Shown here in pieces: positions 26,561 to 40,569 of a stretch of 64,000 nt of DNA. Below the pieces are notes generated by a model that saw only the letters and a list, made by a program, of their open reading frames with translations, did not search any database and was not told where the DNA came from. Both the position numbers and the translations under genes were made by a program. How positions within the stretch are numbered: the first letter of the stretch is position 1; each line of letters begins with the position of its first letter. Source of the stretch: Taeniopygia guttata (lineage: Eukaryota > Chordata > Aves > Passeriformes > Estrildidae); assembly GCF_048771995.1 (NCBI RefSeq), contig NC_133027.1, forward strand, positions 100,934,501 to 100,998,500, written 5' to 3'.

Positions 26561-27301
26561 ATTTTATAGCACTGAAGAAGCTCAGCTCCTTTAGAGTGGC
26601 ATTAACTGCAATTTGATTTGAAGGACCTAAAAGTTTTTCACACATTCAGGACTTGAAGTGAAAAAAAAAAAGCAATTGAAAAGCTGAGATAGATGGATTT
26701 TATTAACATCAGCTGCCCTTTTTCATGGCATGCAAGGAAAAAGAGTAGGACTATGTTAAAGGCAAAATAATTAATCTAGCTTCCTTTAATAGTCTCAAAG
26801 CACTAACAGGGTCTTCAATGATATTAAATGTTAGGGGAAATATATGTTTTAGAGCCTGCCTGTGTATAAAAAAATTGCTTTATTCACACCTCTGAGTATT
26901 GATGCAATCACAGCTCTATTGTAGACTAATTACAAGATGAGAAGCAAATTGAATTATACCAGTGCAATTTCATTCAAATAACGTTTCACTGGGAATAACT
27001 GAGTTAAAGGAGAAGCTTTAAAAATCATACTCAGGAAAACCTTTTGTGCCAGGAGAAAAACTGTGTGCAGACCAAACCTTCAGTATATGGGACTTAGAAA
27101 GTCTCATTAGTGTTTGTTTCACTTTTTTTCCTTTTATAAAAATTCATGGGAGTAAATGCACATGAATGAAGATTTTAGTCCTGAAATTCACCCTCATCTT
27201 TGAGAAAGCCATCTTCAGGTCTCACTGCTGTATGAAGATACTATTAAAGGAGGATAATTATTTTTATTAAGTCATATTATTTCGTGTGCTGCCAGCATCA
27301 G

Positions 27302-27323
27302 GACTGTTACAAGACTGTTACAA
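27302..27323. repeat. Perfect 11-bp tandem duplication
   Basis: The unit GACTGTTACAA occurs twice head to tail, with no mismatch. It is a small recent slippage duplication. Confidence 0.85.
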
Positions 27324-29582
27324 ATACTGTGCATCTCTCAGTATTTGGCAGCTTCAGTGCTGAAGCACATCCTCAGAGTCTGCTGATATCCCCAGGGACA
27401 AGGTAGCACAGCTAAATACATAAATAAATAATTAAGGACGCTGAAATGGTGGTGATGAGCTTTCTGAGGCTGATGCATGGGTGACTAAAAAGTGACTGGT
27501 ACCTGCTAAGTGATGAGAATGCAGACTCAGGGTTTGCTGCAATATACAGGGCCAGGAATCTCACACAGATCCAGATCCTTCAGAGATCCTCAGGAAGCCT
27601 TTGTGCAGAGGAAGAAAGAAATGTAGGCCTCAGTAGGATGCAAAACCCTGTGGCCAAGTGATGGCAAAGTTCTTGAGCCCAAAGGACCACTCTGTTTTCT
27701 GAGAATTCCAGGTACCTGCCTATGCCTCACTTTTGTTTCTCCCTCCCCCAAAAAGGGGGAAAAAGGGAATATGACACTTTGTCTAAGAGCTATTGTGTGA
27801 TACTCTGGTAGGAAGGAGCCCTTAAAAAGAAAACACCTGTCAAATCTTTTACACTGGTTAGTGCTCAAAGTCTCACAGGGCAGAAGAAAAACGGGTTTGA
27901 GAAGTCTGCGTCAACATCTAACTTATAAAGGGGAGGTGGGGAAATGGATGGAATTACGGGTGGAATTAATAGATTAGACTACAACAAGCAATCAGTGAGC
28001 CAGCAGTTAGAAAAGCACATTACACTGCTCTCACCACAATGGTTTGAGGAGAGACTGACCACAGAAGTGCTAGAATGAACAGAAGGGGGTACAGTCCCTT
28101 CACCAACAAGGTAAATGAGAAAGAAAACACAATTATTTCTCTCTGAGGACCTGAAGAAAACAAAGTAAAATACAGCAGCAGGGAAAAAATAAAAAAGCTG
28201 CAGAATTGCCTGTGAAAGCCGTGATGATCTCAGACTGTGCCTAGCCTTAGAGAGCACCTGCTGTGTGAATTGCTTGGGCTTTTATTAAAACTTCAATTAA
28301 TGTAAGCAGTTGTAATAATGGAACAAAAACTGAAAAATTGTTCTATACAGCCAAAGCACAGTCCAATAATCCTGTTTCCTTTCTCAAGCAAAAGCCTAAT
28401 AAAAACAACAGTCTGCTTGGAAAGGAGGGACTGAGGGTGTAGCAAAGTGAAACAGGATGTGCAGGTGGTCAGTCTCTGCATTTGGAGGTTGTGAGAGGCT
28501 CCAGCAGGCTCCAAACCCATGTACAGTCTTAAATCATTCATGTGCCCAAAAAGCCACCTCTCCCTCTGAGGCAATTTGCTGTTGAAATGCTGCTGAACAC
28601 AGCTGTGTGTCCTATGCTCCCGTGGTATCTCACTGCCACGATTCTTCAGTGCATTTTGGCACCAGGTACAGATATCCCAAACTGCAGCAAAGGCCCAACC
28701 TCTTCTGGCAGGTCCTAAAGAGAAAAGGCAGGCAATGCCTCTCCACATTCATTCACATGCCTGAATTTCTCTCCTTCTCTAGAGATATTCACCTGAGAAA
28801 GTTCTTATTGCAATAAGCTCTTCCTTTGTGGTCTCCTGCAAATAAAGCTCTGAAAGGACGTCAGAGGATAGATAGAGGAAACTGTCACAGGCTAAAGAAC
28901 TTGGGATGAAAAACCTTCCAATCCCTAAAGCTCCAAGGAAAACATAAGCTCCTCTCTGCCATCTCCATAAAATACATGCAAACAAATTATTTGAGATCCA
29001 ACCTAAATTTACTCATCAGCACAGGAGGACAAAACCCATCTAACCAGCTAGACACATCAGACATCTGACATATTGTGTTGTCCAGCAGAAGAAGGTGATC
29101 AAAAGAAAAATCTGTGAAAATTTCAAGCAATCCATAACATGTTTGGGGGTTTTTGTTAATTTTTTTTCCCCAAAATATAAATATTAGGTATTGGTTGCAA
29201 ATCCTAGTTATCAAAAAAACCTTTATCTTTCCAATTCATCAACTGAAGAAATTAATTCAAGGCAGGGAAGTAATTAAAATGCAAAATTAAAACAGAAACA
29301 ATATTCTTTGTGTTCACACTCCCCAGTGTGGTTTGGAGTTAAGTTCACATGGGCTTATGCTGGCATGATCAAAAGAAAAAAAAATGTAATTAAAAGTGTG
29401 TATCAAATCATAAAGCTCACACAACTGGGAACAGCACTACTCAATTTGTATGTTGCTCCAAATAAAATATTCAACAGAAAACATGATCAGAATTCAGCCA
29501 CACCATAAAAGTGGAAGATATAAGTGTTATTTTTACATCTCACTGTGGCTTCTGCCCCGATTCATTAGGTCCTGTAATTAAG

Positions 29583-29618
29583 AACAAAAACAAACAAAAA
29601 CAAACAAACAAACAAAAC
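29583..29618. repeat. (CAAA/CAAAAA)n microsatellite
   Basis: The tract consists of CAAA and CAAAAA units, ending in AAAACC. It is of the same kind as the repeat at 25633 and probably arose independently by slippage. Confidence 0.93.
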
Positions 29619-32600
29619 CAGTTTCAGTATGTTTCATAACCACATAATGAAATTGGAGCATAAATTCATTTTTTTCCATTTAGCAGACAAGCAGACTCAT
29701 GAAGCTGTCTCCCCAGTACCTCCACTGGCAATCCTGCAGGCAGTTTTTGGAGAAGATCAGGATGAATTTCATGCTGCTTGGCAGTGGCAGCCTTTCCAGA
29801 GCCCAGGAAGGCAGGACAGCTTCCTTAGGGCCTTGCTGCAGACCAAGAGTGGTGCTTCTTGCTTCAGAGGGTTCTCAGAATAGGAAAGAAAAGATTGTCT
29901 CTCTGTCTTCCCCCACATCCAGGCATATACTGAGATGAAGAAAAGAAAGCTTAAGAAAGAGCCCAAACCCACTGGATTATCACGTGCATTCTATGATATT
30001 TATATTTTTATTGTTTAATCCCTGTACTCATTATAAGTTTGCAACACGTGTTAAAACAAGAGAAGCCACTTGGGTCAGTGTCACCCCATCTCTCTCTCAC
30101 AGCCAAACACATTTCAACTAAGAAGACAATTTGACATTCAAGAACTTTCACTGGGATTTATGTGCCCAAAATTAATCATATTGATGGTGCCACATGGGCC
30201 ATTTTGTGACTTCCTGTGTTGATTACAAAATTAGCTGGTTTTTAAATGGCTTAACACTTGCTCTTCCCAACACTCCAGGGTAATATATTTCTTCACCACT
30301 CCTTCTAAGTCAGCAATATTGGAAGAAGAAAAAAATATTAAGAATATCTTAGGGCAAGAATGCTACTAAATTCTCTAAGTGCCATCCCATAAATGTATTT
30401 CAATATTCCATAAACACACGTATGCACGCTTCTGCAATGTCTGACTAAAACCATTAAGGATTTAATTTTATGTCTAAACTTTTCCCAAGATTAATTTTAG
30501 ATGGTTAAGCAGTAAATATAAATATCAGCTGAGTCCAATTCTGAAGTTTCTGCTGCATTTTTACATCCAGGACCTTGGCTTGGCAATCATACATTTCAGT
30601 TGGATTGTAAACGTGCCTAATCTAACCTGATGTTATCCAAAGAAAGCTGTGAGTAAATTGGAAAAGGGTTTTTTTTAAAATATGTTTGAGAAATCTTATG
30701 TAAGCTTTAACTTTTCTGCATGCATGGAATTTATACAGTGCTGTGGTAATTATTACTGTACCTAAAATATAATGAGACAAAAAACAGTTCAAAGAAAGTC
30801 AGAACTGGTGCAGGTGAAACCATCCTGTTAAACTTCATAAACCTTTACAGGATGATCCAAAGCTGGATGATGAGCAAATATCTTCTGCAGCAGCTCTGAA
30901 ATTTGCCGTGAAAGGCAAATGCTGCTCTCTCTACATTTTGGACATGGATTGTGCTAAGAAACCATCCAGTCTAATCCTTCTGTTGCTGTTATGTCAAATA
31001 TACTGCTGTTAGCTCCAACTTACTGCAATTTTCTTTTGCTGAATCTCAAAAATGTCTCAAGAATTAAATCCATACAGGAACACTGAGCTCCAGCTAGCTT
31101 AAGGGCCCAGCATGGGCCTGCACAACAAAGATCACAGACTACTCCCCATGGTGAAGAAGCCCAGGAATTTCTGACCCTTGCCTTTTACAGCTGTTAAACT
31201 ACAAAGCTAACAGGTTTGGAGGTTCCAAACCTACAAAACCACAGAAAAGTCCTATAAAGGTGAAGTCATCATTTTCTTACTCCCTTTTTCATAACAGAGG
31301 TCTTAATTCACATTATATGACAAAAATCAACATGTCAATTTTTTTTTTTCTATTTCCAAGTCATCTGTTTCTATTCAAGAATTTCTTCTGGCTTTCCAAC
31401 AGATGTGATATATAAGCATGAAAAACAGAGCTCTTCATATCACAGATGAAATTAAGAGAAATACTGTGGTAAGTTCTTTGAAAATGAAGAATGCTTTTTC
31501 TTATTTTTTCTGCAACTGTAGAAAAAAGGGATATTCCAGGAGACAACATACTTGAAATTAATGCACAAGAACACATTATTTTACAAGGGACAGAAATGCC
31601 TTTAAGACTCAATTCTCTTAGGCAGCTTCAGCTTCTAGACATAGCTAGACTTCCTCTAGAACTTAAGTTCATGCCCCTGCCCATAGTTACATTGAACCAC
31701 TTGGAGAGAATAACATATCCATGCAAAATGTGTCTGTACTGTGAGAAACAAAGAATAAAGTGAGCAGTTCAGAAAGGTTCCCAGGGAAGCAAATATTTAA
31801 ATAAGGAAACAAAATAAGTTTAATAAGCAAAAATTTTAAAACATGTTGCAACACTAAACATTTTGCCTCAAGGAATGGCCTGGTACACCTTGTGAGAGAG
31901 TGCAAGGAGTCTTTCTTACCTGGCTTCTTAGCTACAGAGCTCCTCCCTCTGATGCAGCTGTTGGAAAGAACAGAAACCTGTGAGATTTAGTGTATTCCAA
32001 AGCAAGCCAGAAGCCTAAATGCTTTGCCAAATGGCTCTCCTGGACTCTCAAAGGACTATCCTCTACTCATTGACAACAAGCATTGAACTATAAATGTAGT
32101 ACCTCAAATTAAGGGAACCGCTTGATGTTGGGCCAATTCTCACTGGATGAGGCTGAATGAAATAACAAGATTAATTGTTTTATTGCACCTGTAGTTTTGT
32201 TGGAGACCTGAAAACAGTACAGCCAGGTTTCACATTCTATGGCAATGCTTTATTGAACTAATTAATCATTAGTTTCTTCTCTTAACAGTTTGAAGAGGTC
32301 TGTCATACTCACTGTGACTTATAATTTGCATGTAAACATGTCACATCTTGAAATTTCACTGCACTTCCTCTACAGCTCACTTCACAGACTCTTGGCAAGA
32401 AAACAGCTGAATTTACCAATTGATTGGGACAAAAGCAAGGACAATGATGATAAATCCAGGAAAATCTCCAGAATGGCAGCAACAATTGAATAAACAAGTG
32501 GATGTTATGGAGTTTTGATAATTCTTGACCTTGTGCTTGGCAGTGGGATTGCTGTGCACATCTCTTGTGCTTTTATAGGAACAGCTAGAGATCAAGCACC

Positions 32601-34282
32601 ATACACCTCTTCAGCAGAATTGCTGCTGATTTCTTACTGATGATTAGTCTGTAATTTCATGTGCAGTACAACCAGGAAAGAGAACTTTGGATTTCTGAAG
32701 AACTTCTCTGTTATTTTAATAAGTTCCCATTGCCTCTGAAGAGAACCGGGAGTTTCACTTTTCCTGCTGTCATCACATTACTTTGGTTATTTATAGTAGT
32801 TCATCTGCACCAGCAGTTGAATGAAGTATCAATACTCTGAACCTTCATGTCACTGCCATGAAAGTTTTTCATTATGATAAATCTTGTCAAAATTACATAC
32901 CTAGCCAGTAAGATGATATATGGCATAAAACTTTGTTCTGGGGTTCTTTTCTGCTTTTAAGATGATGTTTTCTTTGGTATTTTCTGCATCACCTTCAAAC
33001 TGAAGTTGCTTTCTGAAAGGAACACAATACAAAGAAATATCAATACTAATAGGCATTTTCTTTGTTCATTATTACACACATTGCCTTCTTCTTCTTCTTT
33101 TAATTCTGAGTGACACTGGAGGAAGCATTACAAATACTTGGTATTGCAATCCTTTCCTCCATGCTTCAAGTACCTTTACATACCTAAATAATGTGCCTGA
33201 ACATTATATATTACTTTTAAAGGGTTCATAAATGGACACAAAAAAAAAAAAAAAAAAAAAAGGAAAATAAAGCTACACCTATTTAGAGAGTCCCCTGTAA
33301 AAGAAGAAAATGTTGGTTCAGCAAGAAATGTAGAACGAAGACTGCAGTCTCTCAAAGTATTAATATTATGGCAGTAGAACCATTTCAGAATTGTGCTTGC
33401 ATCCTTGATGCAAAAATTATTCCTAAGTTTTAATTTACTAAATTAAAAAGGTGTTTTGGGGTTTTGAATACAATATGGCAGTATGGATACATGTGTCATT
33501 TGTGTACAATACAGCATCATGGCCCAGCTGTTCAGAAAAAAAGGAGGATGAGGGAATCCTTGCTTAGCACTTATAGTCCTTTCCCAGCAGATGAAACATT
33601 GGGCAGGTGGTGTCAGACTGTTGAATTGGCTCCATTTAATTTTATATGTGTTCAGCTAATGCTTTGCTTCGTTTTCTGTGACATTAATGTCTCAGACAAA
33701 ACCTGAGTTGCCCAGACTTGGAGTCTAGTCAGCACAAACAACACTGTGGTCACTAAAGAGAGCCAGCAGCACGTCCAGAGGGTGGTAGATACTGTGGAGA
33801 AGTGGATCTGTCTCCTTAGACTGCTTCTCTCCACCTAATCATTGCAGAGGAGGTCTAGCATGACTCAATTCCTGACACAGAGACCTCAGCTAAATTGCTG
33901 ATGGTAGGTAGGGTGAACAGGAGTGTAAATGTCATTGCCTCTGAATCTCAATCTCAGAGGGAGTCAGGTTTCATTTAACAGGAGTGGGAAAATCTTTTTA
34001 GAAGACTGAAGCACTAGAAAAACATTAAAATCTGGCCAGTGCACCACTATAAGTACAGGAAGTCCTTCCAATTGTCTCTGTCCCAAACACTATTTAATCT
34101 TTCTTTGACAAATCCAATGCAGAAAACTAGCAGAAAACTAAATCTGTCTCTCAGAAAGCCAATAGAAGGGTTGCAATTATCATCAATTAATTCAGAATTT
34201 CATTTAGGAAAAAAACATATGAGAGGAAAACCAAGGTATCATAAATAGGTTTTGAGCAGCACTTTCAATAAAGATGCAGTGT
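29619..34282. other. Unique AT-rich non-coding DNA
   Basis: No gene or repeat family was recognised apart from a 22-base A run at 33240-33261. Open frames reach 90 codons (31491-31763) without support. Confidence 0.55.
33240..33261. repeat. Poly(A) homopolymer of 22 bases
   Basis: A run of 22 A is followed by GGAAAATAAAG. No retrocopy or SINE body was recognised upstream, so slippage is the simplest reading. Confidence 0.9.
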
Positions 34283-34396
34283 TGAACAGGGCTTTAAGCA
34301 ACCTGTTCTAGTGGAAGGTGCCCCTGCCCATGGCAGAGGGTTGGAACTGGATGGTCTTTGAGATCCCTGCAAACCAAACCATTCTATGGTTCTGTG
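34283..34396 (+). mobile_element. CR1 LINE 3' tail, plus strand
   Basis: The segment contains 'gctttaagcaacctgttcta' (34291-34310), 'gtggaaggtgcccctgccca' (34311-34330), GGTTGGAACTGGATGGTC, and the tail ATTCTATGGTTCTGTG at 34381-34396. These are the successive blocks of the last 110 or so bases of a CR1 element in sense orientation. The copy is strongly 5'-truncated, and its tail is one of the better preserved in the window, so it may be among the younger insertions. Confidence 0.93.
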
Positions 34397-35149
34397 CTTG
34401 ACAAACAAAATGAAAGGGTGATCAAAGCAGAGAACATGTATTAAAGATACAATGAGTTATGAAGCAGAAGACAGAATGATAAAGAAAGAGCATACGTGAA
34501 CAGATGAGCACTGGCAGAAAAAAGAGGAGGAGTGGTTTGAAGTCAAGGGATCACTCCAGACTGACACTCAAATACCAAAATCAGAAACTGTCTTCTTATT
34601 TTGCCTTGGTAACCAGAAAAGCAAAAGCAAATCCGGTTTCCACAACCTGATTATCACAACCTAGAATCAAGTCAAGCTTCTTAATCCAAATATGCCACAC
34701 TTTAGTGTAGAATGAGCAGTGCACAAACTGCTTGTTGAATAACAGATTGTGAGAAGTCAGGCCTGATTCTGTTGCTTCCATTATTACCTAATCTCTAGAA
34801 AACAGATAAATAGCAAGACCAGTTTCTCTAAGGAAGTATATATCACACTGTGTGTTCTTATCTTTGAATCATGCAGAAGAAATGTGGGAGTACGTTTTTA
34901 TTGGTATCACTAGGAGATCTAGCTCAGGTTTCACAGGATTTTCCTAGAGCAGCATTTCAGTTCCATTAGCATTGATTAATCTGGTATTAACTTGGTATTT
35001 ACCTGTCATTAAATGAAAATTCTCATATGCTTCATTTAAAGATCACATCATCTAAATTTTTCATATGGCTGAACTCTTCTTGCCTTCTTAAATATTAGAA
35101 ATCATGTGTCATCTCTTGCTTTAGTGACAGTCAACATTGCAATGTATCA
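34397..35149. other. Unique AT-rich non-coding DNA
   Basis: Nothing recognisable; open frames are short and unsupported. Confidence 0.55.
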
Positions 35150-35252
35150 GTATATTATATATTATGTCATGTTATATCAGTATGTACATTTATATATATA
35201 TCGGTATATATATTTATATATTATGTCATATTATATCAGTATATATATATTT
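35150..35252. repeat. AT-rich minisatellite-like tandem duplication
   Basis: The tract is built from TATATATA runs and the phrase TTATATATTATGTCAT, which occurs twice about 60 bases apart (near 35155 and 35216), each time followed by a TTATATCAGTAT phrase. A roughly 60-base unit appears duplicated, with TA slippage inside. The 83-codon open frame across it is a low-complexity shadow. Confidence 0.8.
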
Positions 35253-38200
35253 GGCCAAGGTTAAGAGTAATTTAAAATTTCTAAGCTGTCATAGAGCAGG
35301 CAATAACTGTGCAGCTCAAAGCACTACCACAAAACCCACCAACAATAGGGGAAAAATAATTAACTTCACCTGCTTGTTCTCAATCTAAATAAATGTACTT
35401 AATGGCTGGGAATGGTAAGAAAAGCTTCAAATCTCAATATATTCTTCAGTCATGGAAAAATAATTTATCTCTGCTTTTTTGTTTCTTTTTTCTTTTTTAA
35501 ATAAGGATTTCTACCTCAAGGGGCTGCTGTAAAATTAGTACCTTGATAGACTTCAAAAAGTGGTAGCAGATCACCATTAATTGTTATTAGAGAGTCTTAC
35601 TGTGGATATATTCAGAATTATCATACAGCTCCAATTTTAATTTAAGAATTCCAGAAGGAAAGGATATGTCATATTGCTACAAAAGGCTAATCTGTTCTTC
35701 TTTCCACTGAATAAAATCTGTGTTAGGCTGGTATCAGAGTCAAGCCCAATGCCTTAAAGGGAGAATCTTTTTAAATATCATAATTAAAGCACATTAGGAT
35801 TTTATGGCGAATTTCATTCCCTGCACTTGTTCAGAGCCACACCTGAGCTCCTCAAGGCCTTCATTTTTATGTGGAATGGGCTCCTTCCTTTCTGTATAAA
35901 GCAGTAGCATTGTAATATGAAATTCCCTCTCGTGGCATTTTTGGTAGCCAGACACTGAACAGAGAGAATCAAGCACTGCTTTTATTTGCTGTTATTTTCT
36001 ATGCTACAGAGCTGCATGAAGTTAACCAAAGTACAACAGATGACATGAAATCCTCTGATATTTCAGATGTTTTAAACAGTTAAGAGAGACCAGTATTTGC
36101 AGCAAAGTCAAACCTCCAGAGAGAAACAGTTTCAGCATCTGAGATGATAGATTTAGAGCCAAATAGCATTTTCCAGCTCCTGAGCCTGACTTCATGTGAA
36201 CCAGTGGCATCTGGACTCCTTGTCATCCCAAAATTCAGATGTATATTTGAGTTGCAGGGAAAGGGAACACCAGGCAACGGGACAGTGCTAAGCTCAACTT
36301 ATTGAGGGAACCAAGAAAGGGATGAGCTTTGGCTGAAAAAGCCCTTCAGCCATGCATCCACAAACCAAGACTCACCCAGTTACCACCTAAGCAGGTTGGC
36401 TCAGTCTTGCCTGGAGGCAGCACAACATCCCACTGCATCCAGACCCAGGGTCAGGCTCTGTTTGGTGGCTCAGAACCGACAGTTTCACTCTGTGTCCTCC
36501 TCCTTCTCTTCCACTCCTCATCCAGGGCTGGATGCCTGCATAGCAATGCTTCCCTTGATCTCACCCGAGGGTTTTATAGCCACTATTTGGCACAGGCTGC
36601 CAGTCAGTACCCAGCAATATCCCTGTCCAACTTCCCAGCAGTTTCAAATAATGCACTTGTATAAAATGTTGATCCATGACCTGTGCCAAGGCTCAATACA
36701 CTCTGTTCCTGTTTGCACTTTCTTGTCAGCTATTACTTGTTATACTCAACTGTGAAACTGAGCATGGTCATGAAGGCACAGTGGCAACCAGCTTTGCCCC
36801 TTTTTCCTCTTGATCTTCCCTTTAACAGTCCCTCTTCTGCACGGCAGAATCATTCATAGGAGCAAACCAGAAAATCGGAACAAAGATGTTCCTGCAACAC
36901 GCTCCAGACACAAGCCAATTTATCTTGTCCAGATATAACCTTAAACATCCAGGCTCAGAATGCCTGTGCAAACAATCAAAAAGAAGATGATCTACCTATT
37001 CCTAAAGCAAACTCCTGTGTGAACGCCGCCAGACAATGTCCCAAGAATGTTTTCTAATTTGTCCCTGCTTTGAGTGGGGATTTGACCAGATGTCCTCCAG
37101 AGGTCCTTTCCATTTTATAAGTTCCTTTCCAAACTGTTTTGCTATGATCCTCTGACATGATCTCTCTTCTACACAAGCTGTTTGCTGTTGACTTTGCTGA
37201 TTATAGTCTTTCAATAGCAAAACCCTGAAGCAGGCCCAAGGCAATTTGCATGTACCAAGACAGACAAATCCACAGCTGGAACAGTCATCAGAAGAGTTTT
37301 CAACATCTCTTCAAAGTACAGGGTAAGAAACAAGCTTTTGGAAAATATGTTTTCAGGGCACCTATTTATTGTAATAATTGAAGGTGTCACTGATAATGAA
37401 TTACTGTTCTTGCTACTGGCCTAACAACCCTTTTTATCTTTGGGGTTGCATTCAGCAGCTGTAACATGTTGATTCAATGCTGCAACATACTGAAAATAAA
37501 AGCAGTGTTGATGCAATGCAAAAGCAATCTATTTATCATCCTGACACCCAACAAATAACTTTTCCTCTTTAATCTAGAAATTGTGCATGTGTTGCTAAAT
37601 CATGGTATTGCTATTCTGCAGAGGGTCCTTATTGTTCAACTTTAAGTTTTAGAGTTTTTTCTTTTCCACTGCTACATATTTCAACTTTCTCCTTTCATGT
37701 GCTATGGTAACATGTCCTTTACAGGGGAACAAGAGCCACAAGAGCTACTTACTCTGTGTAGCTCACACATTTATTATTATCTACAGTTCTCATGAACTGC
37801 ACCCGACAGAAAAAAAAAAATTGTTCTCCTCAAAGACTAGCCAGCATAAAACCAGCATGACCTAAAGAAACCATCAAGTCAGAGCTGGAAATCCTGCTGG
37901 GATAAGAAGCCAGTACCTAATGATTTCAACAGACTGCCTTTCATCTGACTGCTGCTACTCCTCATCAATACCAGTGAGATGTTACATTGATTGAAGCACT
38001 TAACAATTTTCCCTTCATGCAAATTGTCTATGTGTAGATTCTCTATTAACTACTAACTTGCTGCTTTTGTGAGATATGAAAAAATTACTTCTAGGAACAT
38101 AAATCAGACCAAAGATTCCTTGCTAAATACTTGTCATATAATTTCACTAAGCATTCACTGTTTATGCTTATTGCAGCTGTGAAGTTTTCGCAGGATCTAA

Positions 38201-40569
38201 TTCACATACCTGACTCAGCAAACCCCAAACATTTTCCATAGGGCATTCAGCTTGGTGAGCAAAACCACAGCACCTTTCCATCTCTCATTATTAGGTTTCA
38301 TTCACCTGTGGAAGAAAGGACCAAGGAAAATGCTCAGCATACTCATCTGAAGATGAAGTTCATGTTCACAACTCCAGAGTCATATCCTCTTTACTGGCAT
38401 TAAATGCAACTTCCAAGTCCATTGGAACTGGAATGACCATAGGCTAGTTATCATCAGAAAAATAAATATTTGCCAAGAGTTGCCAATGCAACAGTGTGAG
38501 AACATTAACGTCACCAAAGATATTCAATTAGCTTCTAACTAGAAATATGATTTAATGTTTTAACACCCTTTTTTGTTTCCTTTTTAAAATATCCATATGT
38601 TTGACATTTTGTTAATAAGGGTATGAACAGAAATGAACAGAAATTAATTCTGGGTCCGTGGCTTCAATACATAAGGAGATACAATTTTTTTGTTTGTTTG
38701 TTTCAAGTGTAAGGCATTTTTAAAGCTTCATTTGTCAAGTAAAAATCAGTAATGTACATTCATAATATAGCCTGCCACAAAGCTTCATTTTTAGTAACTA
38801 ATGCTAAATATCTGACTAAAGAAACTGGTAGAAAATACTTTTGCCAGAAAAACTATATAAAAATTTTTAAAAAGTGAAAAATTACTTCAGAACAAAATAT
38901 TCCACTTCAGAAACATTGCCAAATGGGAGACCAAGAGGAAGTATCCTTCTAATATTTCTTATTATTAATCTCCCTTGCAGATTTCTCTTTTAGATTGCAC
39001 ATTGTGTCACTGTTGCAACACAATCTTTAGCATCATGGAGAAGCCAGGTATATCATGGAATTCTCTGGTCAGAACACATCAAGAGCAATTCAATGGAGCT
39101 TGAAATCTCAGTCTTATCATCTAAGAAAAGACAACCATGATTCCCATTATGCTCCGTAGCAGAACTTTTAAATTAAATGTCATATTATCAGTCAGATACT
39201 GGCCTATTCAACCATTTCTATTTTTGGAGGAAAATAAAATAATTAATCCAAGTGAGATACTTGTGAAAACAATTTTTGTCAAAACCCAATATTTTTTCTA
39301 TAAAATAGCAATATTGACTATAAAAAAAAACCCCACACTCAGACTATTTGGAGCAAATGGAAGGAAACACAAATAGCTGCATTATTTAGGGAAATTATCT
39401 ACATATTTAACTTTTCCTTTGAGGTCCTAAACTATTCTATTTCTCTTGTCAAGGCTGGATTTCATGGCAGCATATTGCCCCAGCAGCACAGTGGCAGAGA
39501 AAAGCTGGGCTACAGCTACCTCTGACATTGTGCAGGCAGAGTGAGTGACACAAACAATGAATTTTAAGGTAAATATTGTTTAGAAGCCTTTGAAATATAG
39601 AACCAAGATAAAGCAGGGAACTTTATTAAATGGAATTTACCTTCTTGAGAAATACCTTTTAGTCTCACATTTCTGCAAACAATTTCATTGATTTCTGTGA
39701 GATTAACTGCGTACATCTGGTTTGCAAGAACCTCTGGCAGACAACCTATGAGTTGAAAAAAAAACCAAAATAACTGGCTGATCTGCATTCAAAGCAAGTT
39801 ATGTCTCTGCTTGCCATCTGCCATAATTATTATTGTTTCTTCTAAATGCTCATTGTATTTGAAATGTGTCTGAACAGCTTTGCTCTTACTAGTTATAAAA
39901 TGAACCTTATAATGAGTTTACCAAATTATTGACTCAAAACTTTTTCATAAGTCAGCCACAGAAAAGAACACGTTCCATAAATAATACATTTTGCAGAGTA
40001 GTAGGGAGAAAAATTAACTAGAAAAAATTAGTTTTCCTTGCTTCCTTTATGTGACTTCCTCACCTTATTTCTTTTAACCGTCAATTCAAAACTATGACAT
40101 TCCTATGCAAGAAGAAAATATCTGCTTAGTGTCAATTCTCATATCTTGAGTGACTGAATTTTTGATGCCCAAGTTCCCAGAGTCCTGAGATTATATTAAA
40201 AATTTAACAAACATTTTGAGATAAATGGAGAGAGTGGAGAGTCTTGAGAATAAGCTTTGCACATTTCCTCATGTTTCAGAAAGCTGAATGCTTTTTGAAA
40301 AAGAATTAATGATTTTTACTGACCCTGGAGGGCTTTTTAGAAGTGCAAGTCCATTCTGACAGTTTTTTTTATTACAGGAGTTTGATTAGCAGTTCTTCAC
40401 AAAAAAAGCAGTCAGCTATTTAGAGTGGGTCTCTAATGCAGTTCAGAACCCAGCTCTCATGGCATTATGTCCTGGAAAGGCACTTTTTCCATTCCAGACA
40501 AAGGAATGAAATTCTCTGCATTACAGAACATTCTGCTGAAGCAACAACCTCTCCTTGACTGCTCTATAA
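35253..40569. other. Mostly unique AT-rich non-coding DNA
   Basis: No gene was confirmed. The block 36250-36900 has raised GC and a TATA-type sequence on the minus strand (see findings). A perfect 10-bp tandem duplication of GAACAGAAAT lies at 38625-38644. A 79-codon open frame at 39137-39376 is unsupported. Confidence 0.5.
38625..38644. repeat. Perfect 10-bp tandem duplication
   Basis: GAACAGAAAT occurs twice head to tail. It is a small slippage duplication. Confidence 0.85.

Larger units (their letters stand above)
25665..29582. other. Unique AT-rich non-coding DNA
   Basis: No gene was recognised. A 151-codon minus-strand open frame at 28293-28748 has no domain, and no ATG context or splice signals support it. 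Local repeats at 26450-26560 and 27302-27323 are listed separately. An AT-rich stretch near 26870-27010 contains homeodomain-like CTAATTAC and could be regulatory. Confidence 0.5.

Noticed and set aside
28293-28748. A 151-codon open frame on the minus strand
   Set aside because: No recognisable domain, no supporting splice signals, mixed composition, and an opposite-strand frame overlaps. A frame of this length can occur by chance in 64 kb.
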